Positions 1 to 6,591 are shown, counted from the stretch's first letter. The stretch: 16,517 nt of DNA from Cyanobacteria bacterium UBA11370 (GCA_003486645.1 DNGI01000448.1:1-16517); one strand, 5' to 3'. Notes: generated by a model from the sequence alone, not told the origin. Translations and numbers: made by a program.

Positions 1-53
1 TCTATCTAAATAGGATTTGGTATCACACCATCTGGACTAGTAGGGTAAGCTAG

Positions 54-413
54 AAGCTTATAGAAAGTTTTGCTATTGGCTTTTTACAAGTTGATGGTAG
101 TGCCTTTACGTCCAGACTTGGCAACTACAATCAATTGGTAATCAATAATAAAGATATAAACTTTATCCTCTGTCGAGATTGTCGGGCTAGAGCGATTACC
201 GGAAAAGTTGGCAGAATGGAAATAGAAAAGTTGAATAATACAGTCAACGGACGTTTTATTTTGTTGGAAAAGGATGATAGAATTAGTTTCGATCTGATTT
301 ACCAGATTATTACTGATATCCAGAATAGAGATTTGGACATAGAACTGGAAACGGCTTTAAATAGTCTTATGTCTGAGTTAGATAAGTCCTGGATTATTAA
401 ACTTTTGCAATAA
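54..413 (+). CDS. Unrecognised small reading frame, possibly a gene remnant
   Basis: The frame is open from a TAG at 51-53 to the TAA at 411-413, about 119 codons. No ATG lies near its left end. Possible starts are TTG at 135 (92 residues) or ATG at 216 (65 residues), and neither has a convincing ribosome binding site. The stretch before 135 reads as plausible protein (..SFAIGFFQVDGSAF..). The same frame is also open from the window edge to the TAG at 51, so this may be the tail of a decayed longer gene. The C-terminal half is charged and helical in character, rich in Asp, Glu, Leu and Ile; a Cys-x-x-Cys pair sits in FILCRDCRAR. I do not recognise the family. The phrase GFFQVDGS faintly recalls LAGLIDADG endonucleases, but nothing else supports that. 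Confidence 0.35.
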   Translation, partial: KLIESFAIGFLQVDGSAFTSRLGNYNQLVINNKDINFILCRDCRARAITGKVGRMEIEKLNNTVNGRFILLEKDDRISFDLIYQIITDIQNRDLDIELETALNSLMSELDKSWIIKLLQ

Positions 414-551
414 ACTTGGAACACTTGGGCAGATAAGCCGAACTATTCCGAAGCTAAAATTAGAGGCAAAATTAGTTGAGTAGGTTAGCGCTCACCTTTC
501 GAGGCAACTTCTACACTAAGATTATATCTGTAAAAATTGCTACGAAAGAAT

Positions 552-935
552 ATGAATCAAACAGTGGATGCTCTACGTGCTATCGATGATCAGCTATCGA
601 AGCGTCATATTGACCTCGATCAAGGGGGATATTTTATTATCTATCTAGACCGAGAAGCCGGACTAATTTGTGCCAAACATTTTACTAATGTCATTGACGA
701 TCGCGGTTTAGCCGTTGATCCAGAAACGGGTAAAGTGATTCCCGCAAAGGGTAAAGTAGAACGGACTCACAGTACCTTATATACGGGCAGAACCGCTAAG
801 GAAATTTCCATTATAATTTTTGAGCAAACCCAGCCTTCTCCTGTCACTAGGTTGGATCACGCTGCTTATTTAGGACGAGAGTTTGTCAGGGCTGAGAATG
901 CTCTAATTACGGGGCAGGAGTATATTCAAGATTAA
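552..935 (+). CDS. DUF4346-type conserved cyanobacterial protein
   Basis: A 127-residue protein. Its core (about residues 11-127, from DDQLSKRHIDLD to the terminal GQEYIQD) matches my recollection of the DUF4346 family of cyanobacteria. The recognisable blocks are GGYFIIYLDREAGLICAKH (26-43), AVDPETGK (54-61), YTGRTAKE (77-84) and LDHAAYLGREFVRAE (101-115). No signal peptide or membrane segment is visible, so it should be cytosolic. Its function is unknown; the domain is also found fused to pterin-related proteins elsewhere. I chose ATG 552 over an in-frame TTG at 537 because the family begins close to this Met; the preceding GAAAG at 544-548 is only a weak ribosome binding site. It stands alone on the plus strand and converges on psb32. 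Confidence 0.75.
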   Translation: MNQTVDALRAIDDQLSKRHIDLDQGGYFIIYLDREAGLICAKHFTNVIDDRGLAVDPETGKVIPAKGKVERTHSTLYTGRTAKEISIIIFEQTQPSPVTRLDHAAYLGREFVRAENALITGQEYIQD

Positions 936-945
936 AGGTTATTCA

Positions 946-985
946 ATTTTGAATTTTGGATTTTGGATGCAAAGATTTTGGATTG
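946..985. repeat. Degenerate GGATTTT heptamer repeat
   Basis: AT-rich intergenic run just after the stop of the DUF4346 gene. Units GAATTTT, GGATTTT, GGAT.. and GATTTTGGATTG recur with an approximate seven-base period. A related array lies at 4611-4638. This resembles the short tandemly repeated repetitive sequences known from filamentous cyanobacteria. Confidence 0.6.
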
Positions 986-1021
986 TTCCCACAGATCAAT
1001 CCACGGGCTTCTAAAAAATTT

Positions 1022-1063
1022 CCCCACTTCCCAGTCCCCATTCCCCACTCCCCACTCCCCACT
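1022..1063. repeat. Six-copy CCCCACT heptamer array (STRR type)
   Basis: Six contiguous seven-base units: CCCCACT (1022), TCCCAGT (1029), CCCCATT (1036), then three perfect CCCCACT copies (1043, 1050, 1057). The last unit overlaps the psb32 stop codon at 1062-1064. Heptamer arrays of this kind are characteristic of cyanobacterial intergenic DNA and are prone to copy-number change. Confidence 0.85.
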
Positions 1064-1778
1064 ATTTGACATAGAGGAAATAAGTCGCCATCGGTACAAC
1101 TGTAGCAACCACTAAGAGAACAACCACCCAAATGGTAGAATTCTTAGTGTCGGTTTCTTCTGCGCTCGTGAAGGTACTTTCGACCTGAATGTTTTGCTCC
1201 ATAGTGGGAGGACCAGGATCAGGTTCACCAGAAAGCAGTGCAATGATGCGATCGCTCCCATCCAAAAATGCCTGGTTGTACTTGTCCCCTTCTCGCAGTG
1301 GTGCCACCATGGTTTCAGAGGCGATACTCTGAGCAATGTCATCGGACAGCATTGATTTGATGCCTTCACCTGTCACAACGGCAGTATTATTAGTCTGGGT
1401 ATCAATCACGACCAAGGTTTGATTCGCTTGGGCTTCTGGTGTTGGATACCATTTTTCAAATAATGCTTTGGCAAAGGTTTGTATAGTCTCACCGTAGTCT
1501 AAACGGCGAAATGTGAGCATTCTCACCTCATTACCCGTTTTTTGGGCTAACTCTGCTAGACGGTTGCTTAACTTGCCTTCACTGACGCGGCTGAGTACGT
1601 CTGATGTGTCAATTACCCAAGTGGCTTCGCCTGCGCTGACAGTAGGCATTTCATAAACGCCAGTCGCATTCGCTGGCGCGGCGACTAACCCGCTAGCGAT
1701 CGCCATTAATAACACTGACAGCATCAACTGTTGCAGGTATTTCTGTGCTTTGTATAGTTTATTGAAGAGCTGACTCAT
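1062..1778 (-). CDS. psb32: Psb32-like TPM-domain protein
   Basis: A 238-residue protein built like cyanobacterial Psb32, which protects photosystem II from photodamage and speeds its repair. Residues 1-38 form a signal peptide with a hydrophobic core (18-33) and an Ala-x-Ala site (APANA). The TPM domain spans about 52-185: ATWVIDTSDVLS at its start, NRLAELAQKTGNEVRMLTFR (72-91), LFEKWYP (106-112) and TLVVIDTQTNNTAVVTGEG (121-139). A flexible acidic linker follows, then one C-terminal membrane helix (about 216-236). The domain should therefore face the lumen, anchored in the thylakoid membrane. The start is the ATG at 1776-1778; no strong ribosome binding site precedes it. The gene is convergent with the DUF4346 gene and divergent from psaL. 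Confidence 0.85.
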   Translation of the reverse strand: MSQLFNKLYKAQKYLQQLMLSVLLMAIASGLVAAPANATGVYEMPTVSAGEATWVIDTSDVLSRVSEGKLSNRLAELAQKTGNEVRMLTFRRLDYGETIQTFAKALFEKWYPTPEAQANQTLVVIDTQTNNTAVVTGEGIKSMLSDDIAQSIASETMVAPLREGDKYNQAFLDGSDRIIALLSGEPDPGPPTMEQNIQVESTFTSAEETDTKNSTIWVVVLLVVATVVPMATYFLYVK

Positions 1779-2055
1779 TTACTTAATCGTAAGATTGCCT
1801 TTTTTCCCAAAATACTATATAAACCGTCACAAAACTCACATCTCAATAAATCGGCGCGAATTGAGCAACTCAATGAATAACCTGGGAATGGCTTAAGGTG
1901 CTACAAAGTTTTGCCGTCCTGCACCAAGCTCAGATTAATTAGTATTTAATGAAGTTTTCTAAAGCTCTTCCATAATTTTGTAACTGAATCACCCCTCCCT
2001 GCTTAAAATGTTATCTCAGGTGTTTCCATAAACTTAAGAGGAGGAGAATATCCCT
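1779..2055. promoter_or_regulatory. Divergent psb32/psaL intergenic region
   Basis: 277 bases separate the psb32 start from psaL and must hold both promoters. I see no clear sigma70 box pair for either gene. At 1977-1984 the minus strand reads GTTACAAA, which matches one half of the HLR1 element bound by RpaB at PSI genes in other cyanobacteria. The second half-site is not present, so this is weak. A strong ribosome binding site, AGAGGAGGAGA at 2037-2047, belongs to psaL. Confidence 0.4.
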
Positions 2056-2550
2056 ATGGCGGATGCCAGAGATATAGAAATGGTTAAACCTTATGGTGGA
2101 GACCCATTTGTGGGTCATCTATCGACTCCCATCAGTGATTCAGCTTTTACCAGAGCGTTTATCGGTAATTTGCCAGCCTACCGTAAAGGGCTATCTCCGG
2201 TTCTGCGAGGTCTGGAGATCGGCATGGCTCATGGTTATTTCCTGCTTGGTCCCTGGGTTGTATTTGGCCCGTTGCGGGATTATACAGAGGCACGTTATCT
2301 GGGTGCCCTAGTTTCAGCCTTGGTGTTAGTTCTACTCGGAACGGCAGGTATGGCAGCTTGGGGATTAGTCTCTTTGAAAAGCGCTGATGAATGCCCTCCT
2401 GGTACTGATAGACTAAAAACCTCTGAAGGCTGGAGTGAGTTTGCTGGTGGATTCTTTGTCGGTGGTATGGGTGGCGCTTTCGTTGCCTACTTCCTACTCG
2501 AAAATTTTGGAACTGTGGATGCAATTTTCCGGGGTTTGGTCAACAATTAG
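2056..2550 (+). CDS. psaL: Photosystem I reaction centre subunit XI (PsaL)
   Basis: A 164-residue thylakoid membrane protein that forms the contact domain holding PSI monomers together. The N-terminal KPYGGDPFVGHLSTPISDS and the segment GNLPAYRKGLSPVLRGLEIGMAHGY (37-61) are typical of PsaL. Three hydrophobic helices lie at about 52-72, 82-107 and 128-150. Helix 1 carries H59, and the last ends YFLLEN (145-150). The loop between helices 2 and 3 is short (KSADECPPGTDRLKTSEGW) and lacks the NPPxP motif found in PsaL of tetramer-forming heterocystous strains, so a trimeric PSI is more likely (inference). AGAGGAGGAGA lies eight bases upstream of the ATG. psaI follows after 69 bases, so the two are probably co-transcribed. 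Confidence 0.97.
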   Translation: MADARDIEMVKPYGGDPFVGHLSTPISDSAFTRAFIGNLPAYRKGLSPVLRGLEIGMAHGYFLLGPWVVFGPLRDYTEARYLGALVSALVLVLLGTAGMAAWGLVSLKSADECPPGTDRLKTSEGWSEFAGGFFVGGMGGAFVAYFLLENFGTVDAIFRGLVNN

Positions 2551-2619
2551 TCCCCATTCGTTCAATTGATTCGTAATAGTTCGCTGGAAACCTTGTAAAT
2601 TTACATAGGAAGGTTGGAT

Positions 2620-2736
2620 ATGACAGGTTCATACGCAGCTTCGTACTTGCCCTGGATTCTGATTCCCGTCGTTTGTTGGCTGATGCCTGCTGTACTGATG
2701 GGTCTTTTGTTTATCTACATTGAAAGTGACGCCTAA
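2620..2736 (+). CDS. psaI: Photosystem I subunit VIII (PsaI)
   Basis: A 38-residue single-helix protein beginning [20 protein letters not shown] and ending [10 protein letters not shown]. The ASYLPWI(L/F)IP..CW(L/V)MP signature and the IE..A C-terminus are those of PsaI. The helix spans about 11-34. PsaI sits beside PsaL at the trimer axis and stabilises it. AGGAAGG at 2607-2613 is a good ribosome binding site. The position 69 bases after psaL, same strand, is the common cyanobacterial psaL-psaI pairing. Confidence 0.95.
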   Translation: MTGSYAASYLPWILIPVVCWLMPAVLMGLLFIYIESDA

Positions 2737-2993
2737 CCTAGGTTGAATCTTAGTCCTTTGAAGGCTAAAACCACCATTAATAAAAAATAAGGTGGTTTGG
2801 GGGATCAGTGATTTCTAAACTATAACGGCTTTGGGTTTGGTATAGAAAAGCACGAGTTCCCCAAAGTTTTTGAGAGATTATTATCAAAAACTTAGGTATT
2901 CCCAAATGCCTTGAAAAATGGGATAAAAGGTAAGAGAAAGAGGTTCTCGTCTCTTTACAAAAGTGTCATTTCGTAACAAAAGGAAACAAGTCT
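2737..2993 (+). promoter_or_regulatory. psaI-psaF intergenic region with psaF leader
   Basis: 257 bases that should contain the psaF-psaJ promoter. No convincing -35/-10 pair was found. Two similar octamers, TTTACAAA (2954-2961) and GTAACAAA (2973-2980), lie in the last 40 bases. The first fits the HLR1 half-site consensus (G/T)TTACA(T/A)(T/A) and the second has one mismatch, but they are 11 bases apart instead of the usual two. AAGGAAA at about 2981-2986 is the likely ribosome binding site of psaF. Confidence 0.3.
2768..2798 (+). terminator. Inverted repeat after psaI, possible terminator
   Basis: AAACCACC (2768-2775) and GGTGGTTT (2791-2798) form an eight-base-pair stem around a 15-base A-rich loop, 31 bases after the psaI stop. 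There is no T-run after the stem on the plus strand, so it is not a classic intrinsic terminator. It may instead stabilise the 3' end of the psaL-psaI mRNA. Confidence 0.35.
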
Positions 2994-3488
2994 ATGCGAC
3001 GATTGTTTGCTCTGGTTTTTGCTGTAACCATATGGTTTAGCTTCGTCACCCCAGCCTTTGCTGATTTTGCAAATCTCACCCCTTGCAGTGAGTCTCCAGC
3101 ATTTCAGCAACGGGCTAAATCTGCACGGATTACTACTGACGATCCCAATTCAGGTAAAAATCGATTTGCTCGTTATTCTGAAGCCCTTTGTGGCCCTGAA
3201 GGATTACCCCATTTGATTGCAGATGGTCGCTGGAGTAAAGCGGGTGACTTTCTCATTCCTAGCATTCTGTTTTTGTATATTGCTGGCTGGATTGGTTGGG
3301 TTGGTCGTGCCTATTTGATAGACATTAAAAAAGGCAGTAATCCAGAAGAAAAAGAAATCATCATTGATGTACCTCTGGCAATCGGTAAAATGCTAACTGG
3401 CTTCATATGGCCTTTGGCAGCTTTGCAAGAAGGTCTCTCTGGTAAACTAACTGTCAAAGATGAAGAGATTCCAGTCTCACCCCGCTAG
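2994..3488 (+). CDS. psaF: Photosystem I subunit III (PsaF), plastocyanin/cytochrome c6 docking side
   Basis: A 164-residue precursor. Residues 1-23 are a signal peptide (MRR, hydrophobic core, cleavage after AFA before D24) that sends the N-terminal domain to the lumen. The mature part starts [20 protein letters not shown]31 and C66 are the conserved pair that forms a disulfide in PsaF structures. The lumenal domain ends near [21 protein letters not shown] (70-90), followed by the transmembrane helix (about 87-108) and a stromal tail including FIWPLAAL (137-144). Length and order are those of cyanobacterial PsaF; the plant-specific Lys-rich N-terminal helix is absent, as expected. psaJ follows after 96 bases. 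Confidence 0.97.
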   Translation: MRRLFALVFAVTIWFSFVTPAFADFANLTPCSESPAFQQRAKSARITTDDPNSGKNRFARYSEALCGPEGLPHLIADGRWSKAGDFLIPSILFLYIAGWIGWVGRAYLIDIKKGSNPEEKEIIIDVPLAIGKMLTGFIWPLAALQEGLSGKLTVKDEEIPVSPR

Positions 3489-3584
3489 TCATTTTTGATT
3501 AGAGATTCGGGATTGAGGGATTTAATAGTAATTTCTCATATCCACGCTCAATTAACTTACTAACCCGTTTGAGGAGAGTTTTCA

Positions 3585-3704
3585 ATGGTTAAGTTTCTTT
3601 CCACCGCACCAGTATTACTAGCAGTTTGGATGACGATTACAGCGGGAGTTTTGATTGAGTTTAACCGCTTTTTTCCTGACCTGCTTTTCCATCCAATGCC
3701 CTAA
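3585..3704 (+). CDS. psaJ: Photosystem I subunit IX (PsaJ)
   Basis: A 39-residue single-helix protein starting [20 protein letters not shown] and ending [14 protein letters not shown]. The xKFLSxAPVLxxxW start and the FNRFxPDLLFHP end are diagnostic of PsaJ. The helix covers about 9-26; E25 and H36 are at conserved positions near chlorophyll ligands. PsaJ packs against PsaF and keeps its docking domain in place. GAGGAGAG at 3571-3578 is a clear ribosome binding site. It forms the usual psaF-psaJ pair and is followed by a hairpin terminator. Confidence 0.96.
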   Translation: MVKFLSTAPVLLAVWMTITAGVLIEFNRFFPDLLFHPMP

Positions 3705-3766
3705 TATTGCCGCTAGAGTGTTGGTTCAGTCATCATAAAACTAGGTCTGGATAGGACAATTTTCAG

Positions 3767-3806
3767 AAACTCGCGATTGTGGAAATGCGATCGCGGGTTT
3801 TCAGTT
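3767..3806 (+). terminator. Intrinsic terminator of psaF-psaJ, with HIP1 in the stem
   Basis: AAACTCGCGAT (3767-3777) pairs with ATCGCGGGTTT (3790-3800), eleven base pairs including one T-G wobble, around a 12-base loop. A T-rich run (TTTTCAGTTTTT) follows. The 3' arm contains a HIP1 octamer, GCGATCGC at 3787-3794. It lies about 60 bases after the psaJ stop. Confidence 0.65.
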
Positions 3807-3848
3807 TTTATACTTTAAAAATTCTCCTACCTTTATTTCCCTTCATTT

Positions 3849-4601
3849 TTACTTTTCCAAAACCCAAATCATATACGGACTACTATCTGCCTTAAACTCA
3901 GAACGCGAGTAATCGCCATAAAACGCAACAGTTTTGAATCCTACTTTATTTGCCAACGTTTCAAATTCAAGTTTCTCAATCGGACAGAATTGCATCTCCA
4001 AAAACCGCTTGGAACGCAAGATTCCTTGGTCATCATACAGTTCATAAAACTGCATTCTATTGACAACGTGCTTTCGTTTATCATAGTTTTCAAACCCTGA
4101 GATACATAGCGTTCCATTCTCGTACTGGAAATGACCATTCAGGCGAAGACAACCATCAGCACTCTTGAGTCGCAACGCAGGATTATGCAGGGTGCAAATA
4201 AAATGTCCACCTTTGGTCAAACAGTTGTAGATCGAGTTTAGTGCTGCGAGTTGATCATCCGATGTAATCAGTTCAGAGAAGGAATGAAAGGGCAGAATTG
4301 CTAACTCAAAACTATTTTCTATCGTAAAATTTCGCACATCAGCCTGAAGAATTGTTGCTGATAATTTAGCATTCTGAAGTTTTTGATTAAGTGCTGCAAG
4401 CATTTTTTCCGAAGCATCAACGCAAGTCAGGGAAACATCTGCTTGTACCAGTGGTATTGACACTCGACCTGTGCCTGCCATTAACTCAATAACATTTCCA
4501 GAAACTGCTGTCGCCTCCTCGATAAAGAACGGAATATCAATTTCATACGGCACGTAAAAATCGTATAAGTCTGCCACGTGATCGTATTGGATTGAAGTCA
4601 T
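3849..4601 (-). CDS. Class I SAM-dependent methyltransferase
   Basis: A 250-residue cytosolic protein with a Rossmann-type methyltransferase fold. Motif I is VIELMAGTGRVS (37-48), the SAM-binding glycine loop; the acidic residue after strand 2 is D62 in LTCVDASEKML; motif II is QADVRNF (86-92). The segment ELAILPFHSFSEL (99-111) corresponds to motif III/IV, and GGHFICTLHNP (131-141) to the post-motif strand. The C-terminal half (160-245) forms the strand-rich part seen in small-molecule or ubiquinone-type methyltransferases. The substrate cannot be read from sequence. The gene stands alone on the minus strand, convergent with psaJ, with a heptamer repeat just upstream of its start. ATG 4599-4601 is the first in-frame Met and leaves a normal N-terminus (YDHVADLYD). 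Confidence 0.85.
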   Translation of the reverse strand: MTSIQYDHVADLYDFYVPYEIDIPFFIEEATAVSGNVIELMAGTGRVSIPLVQADVSLTCVDASEKMLAALNQKLQNAKLSATILQADVRNFTIENSFELAILPFHSFSELITSDDQLAALNSIYNCLTKGGHFICTLHNPALRLKSADGCLRLNGHFQYENGTLCISGFENYDKRKHVVNRMQFYELYDDQGILRSKRFLEMQFCPIEKLEFETLANKVGFKTVAFYGDYSRSEFKADSSPYMIWVLEK

Positions 4602-4610
4602 ACCATTTGG

Positions 4611-4638
4611 GATTTTAGATTTTAGATTTTGGATTGGG
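4611..4638. repeat. GATTTTA/GATTTTG heptamer array
   Basis: Four contiguous seven-base units: GATTTTA (4611), GATTTTA (4618), GATTTTG (4625), GATTGGG (4632). They lie immediately upstream of the methyltransferase start. This is the same kind of degenerate heptamer as at 946-985. A seven-base direct repeat, GCCAGAA twice, occurs nearby at about 4705-4718. Confidence 0.65.
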
Positions 4639-4785
4639 AAAGACGCACTCTGTCAGAATTGAGTAACTCATGTGTTGTATTTCTTTTTTAAATTGGTATC
4701 ATAAGCCAGAAGCCAGAAGTAGAGCAAACTTTATTTCTAGGTTTCAGACTCAGTTGTGTACTCCCTCAACTTGAGAACTGCTCTA

Positions 4786-6108
4786 TCAAATCCTAACAAG
4801 ATTGTTTAATAGCCTCTCATAATGATCGAGTGTTTTCTCTAAGGAATAATTTTCTGCTGCATACTGCCTACCTTTTTCACCCAGCATATTAACTTGATCA
4901 GAATTGCAATATAACTCTAAAATAGCAGCAGCTAGCGCATTGGGATTTTCCGGAGGAACCACAATACCACTCTCACTTCTTTCTATAGCTTTAGCCGCAG
5001 TACCCGTCTCAGGAACAGATGCTACAATTGCCCGACCACTTGCCATCAATAGGGGAATTTTAGACGGCATATAAAAATCCATCATGTTACTCTTTTGGAT
5101 CACCAACGCTACATCTGCTGCTGCTAACATTTCTGGCAGTTTTTCACGAGGTTGAAACGGTAGCAGTTTGAGGTTTGTCTCTTGCCAGGTATCTCTAAAG
5201 AGTTGCAATTGCTTCAGAGTTAATTCTTTCTCTACATGCAATTCCTCTAAGGATTGTTCTATTTCGAGTTGCAAATGCGTTAAATTCTTTTCCTCTTCTT
5301 GTTGCAAATCTATTAAAGCATTCTCTTGTCCCACAATAACAATTGAAATGTCAGGAACGTAACGCAAACGAACCGCTGTTTCAATGAGAGTGCTTCTTCC
5401 AGTTGTTAAGGGGATGTTACCGCTGTACATGACAACAAACTTACCGTTCAGTTGATGAACAGCCCGAAATTCGTTTGGTTCTTTAGGCAAAGGCTTGATA
5501 AACTCAACATCAACCCACTTGGGAATTTGCACAATTTTCTCTTCACGGACTCTTTTTTGTTGCAAGTTCTCAACACAACTCTCGGTTGTAACAATAATTT
5601 TGCTAGCACGGCGGTAGACGAACTTTTCTAAACTTTTATACAGACGAATTAGCTTTGGATTGTTAAGTAGACCCAGATGAACCGCACTATCAGGAAAGAT
5701 ATCTTCCAGATTTAAAACTACCGGACAACGATATATCCATCCCAAAAGAATGGCTGGAATCGAAACTGAGAGAGGGGGTGAGATGATTAGAATTACATCG
5801 GGACGCTTACCTTTGAGAGTATGAATAAACGTTGTAAAGGTAAAGCTAATCGCTTGTAAAAATCGATCCAGTACCGTTGGTTCGGGTCGAATCCAGGTAT
5901 AACTTCGTTGAACTACAACGCCGTTGATCAGTTCAGTAAAGAACCATTTCCCTCGGCATCGTTCCAACATTTGAGGTAATTTGGGGATTGGAGTAGCAAC
6001 CCGAACGTTATGACCTCTTTTGACCAAACCTTCTGCAAGTTCGGTTATTAAAGGAGCGATTCCCTGTTGCTCCGGATAATAGTGATAGGAATAAATCAAA
6101 ATACGCAT
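4786..6108 (-). CDS. WcaI-like family 4 glycosyltransferase with coiled-coil insertion
   Basis: A 440-residue protein of the GT-B fold, resembling the WcaI/colanic-acid group that builds exopolysaccharide repeat units. The N-terminal domain begins MRILIYSYHYYPEQQGIAPL and includes LAEGLVKRGHNVRVAT (24-39) and NLEDIFPDSAV (133-143). The C-terminal nucleotide-sugar domain shows KFVVMYSGNI (223-232), LLPFQPREKLPEMLAAADVAL (315-335), MPSK (347-350) and SGRAIVASVPETGTAAKAI (357-375). Between IVIVG (256-260) and NLKLLPFQP (312-320) lie about 50 Gln/Glu/Leu-rich residues of coiled-coil character, where relatives usually have a short linker. The motif MYSGNIPLTTGRST also departs from the usual GNIGLTQG. 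The gene is monocistronic on the minus strand. Its ribosome binding site AAGGAGA lies in a hairpin (6123-6179). The sugar donor and acceptor cannot be inferred. Confidence 0.88.
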   Translation of the reverse strand: MRILIYSYHYYPEQQGIAPLITELAEGLVKRGHNVRVATPIPKLPQMLERCRGKWFFTELINGVVVQRSYTWIRPEPTVLDRFLQAISFTFTTFIHTLKGKRPDVILIISPPLSVSIPAILLGWIYRCPVVLNLEDIFPDSAVHLGLLNNPKLIRLYKSLEKFVYRRASKIIVTTESCVENLQQKRVREEKIVQIPKWVDVEFIKPLPKEPNEFRAVHQLNGKFVVMYSGNIPLTTGRSTLIETAVRLRYVPDISIVIVGQENALIDLQQEEEKNLTHLQLEIEQSLEELHVEKELTLKQLQLFRDTWQETNLKLLPFQPREKLPEMLAAADVALVIQKSNMMDFYMPSKIPLLMASGRAIVASVPETGTAAKAIERSESGIVVPPENPNALAAAILELYCNSDQVNMLGEKGRQYAAENYSLEKTLDHYERLLNNLVRI

Positions 6109-6122
6109 AAATGTCTATAATC

Positions 6123-6179
6123 TCCTTGTACAGGACTGGTTTTGTAGCTCCAGCGTTACCGGAGTGAGTATTACAAGGA
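6123..6179 (-). promoter_or_regulatory. Leader hairpin holding the glycosyltransferase Shine-Dalgarno
   Basis: TCCTTGTA (6123-6130) and TACAAGGA (6172-6179) are perfect eight-base inverted repeats. A smaller internal stem is possible, CTCC (6148-6151) with GGAG (6161-6164). On the minus strand the downstream arm reads TACAAGGA and runs into GATTATAG, so the AAGGAGA upstream of the glycosyltransferase ATG is mostly paired. Spacing to the ATG is about 12 bases, longer than ideal. Confidence 0.45.
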
Positions 6180-6180
6180 T

Positions 6181-6216
6181 AAAAAAATCCCCTGTCTTAG
6201 CGTGGGGATGTTTTTC
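6181..6216. terminator. Bidirectional terminator-like hairpin
   Basis: ATCCCC (6187-6192) pairs with GGGGAT (6204-6209) around an 11-base loop. A run of seven A precedes the stem and GTTTTT follows it, so both strands show a stem followed by a T-run. On the minus strand it comes just before the glycosyltransferase leader hairpin and after the antitoxin-like remnant, and could end that transcript. Confidence 0.6.
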
Positions 6217-6378
6217 ATTTCCTAGAATTAATTAGGGCTAGGGGAGTGGCTACCCTTGATTTGAGTGATCGCATCTAATTGTCCCCCATTCTATAGACTC
6301 CAATTCTAGCGCGATCGCACCCTTGGGTGTCATTGTCTTTTTCTCCAGGGTTCAGCTAGATAAGCTAGTTTAATAGAA

Positions 6379-6591
6379 TTATCTTTGAATTACATTAGTA
6401 TCTTCCAAGCTATACAGATCGGGTTCATCTAACAGGAAGTTGAACTTACCACCGATTGGAGCCAGTTGCATTAAGTCACGAGTTGAAGGGTTTGATGAAT
6501 CAAAAAATAGTTTTTCTTCGAGTAAAAAGCGCTCTTTATCCGAGAGAGATAGGATAACTTGTACTAGAGATTAAACCAGTTTTATGTTCAT
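6379..6591 (-). pseudogene. Antitoxin-like small gene interrupted by one in-frame stop
   Basis: Reading from ATG 6589-6591 on the minus strand gives MNIKLV, a TAA at codon 7 (6571-6573), then an uninterrupted 63-codon frame to the TAA at 6379-6381. The post-stop part reads SLVQVILSLSDKERFLLEEK, later STRDLMQLA and GGKFNFLLDEPDLYSLED. The opening helix (ESLVQxIxxLSxxERxLLEEKL) and the closing GGxFxFLxDEPDLYxLED are typical of small cyanobacterial antitoxin-like proteins. A single base change at codon 7 would restore a full 70-residue protein. No partner toxin reading frame follows; the 270 bases downstream hold only noncoding structure. This is either a recent pseudogene or a sequencing error. 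Confidence 0.65.

Noticed and set aside
54..413. LAGLIDADG homing endonuclease fragment suggested by GFFQVDGS
   Set aside because: Only a few residues agree; the second motif and the following fold are missing.
1112..1369. 85-codon minus-strand frame inside psb32
   Set aside because: It lies wholly within psb32 in another frame and has no independent support.
6123..6179. tRNA-like or known riboswitch structure
   Set aside because: No cloverleaf arms, no CCA-side pairing and no recognisable riboswitch core; only the simple stem is supported.
6250..6333. 27-codon minus-strand frame with GGAG before its ATG, downstream of the antitoxin remnant
   Set aside because: Too short, contains a HIP1 octamer as coding sequence and shows no toxin-like motif. 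It is not a credible partner toxin.
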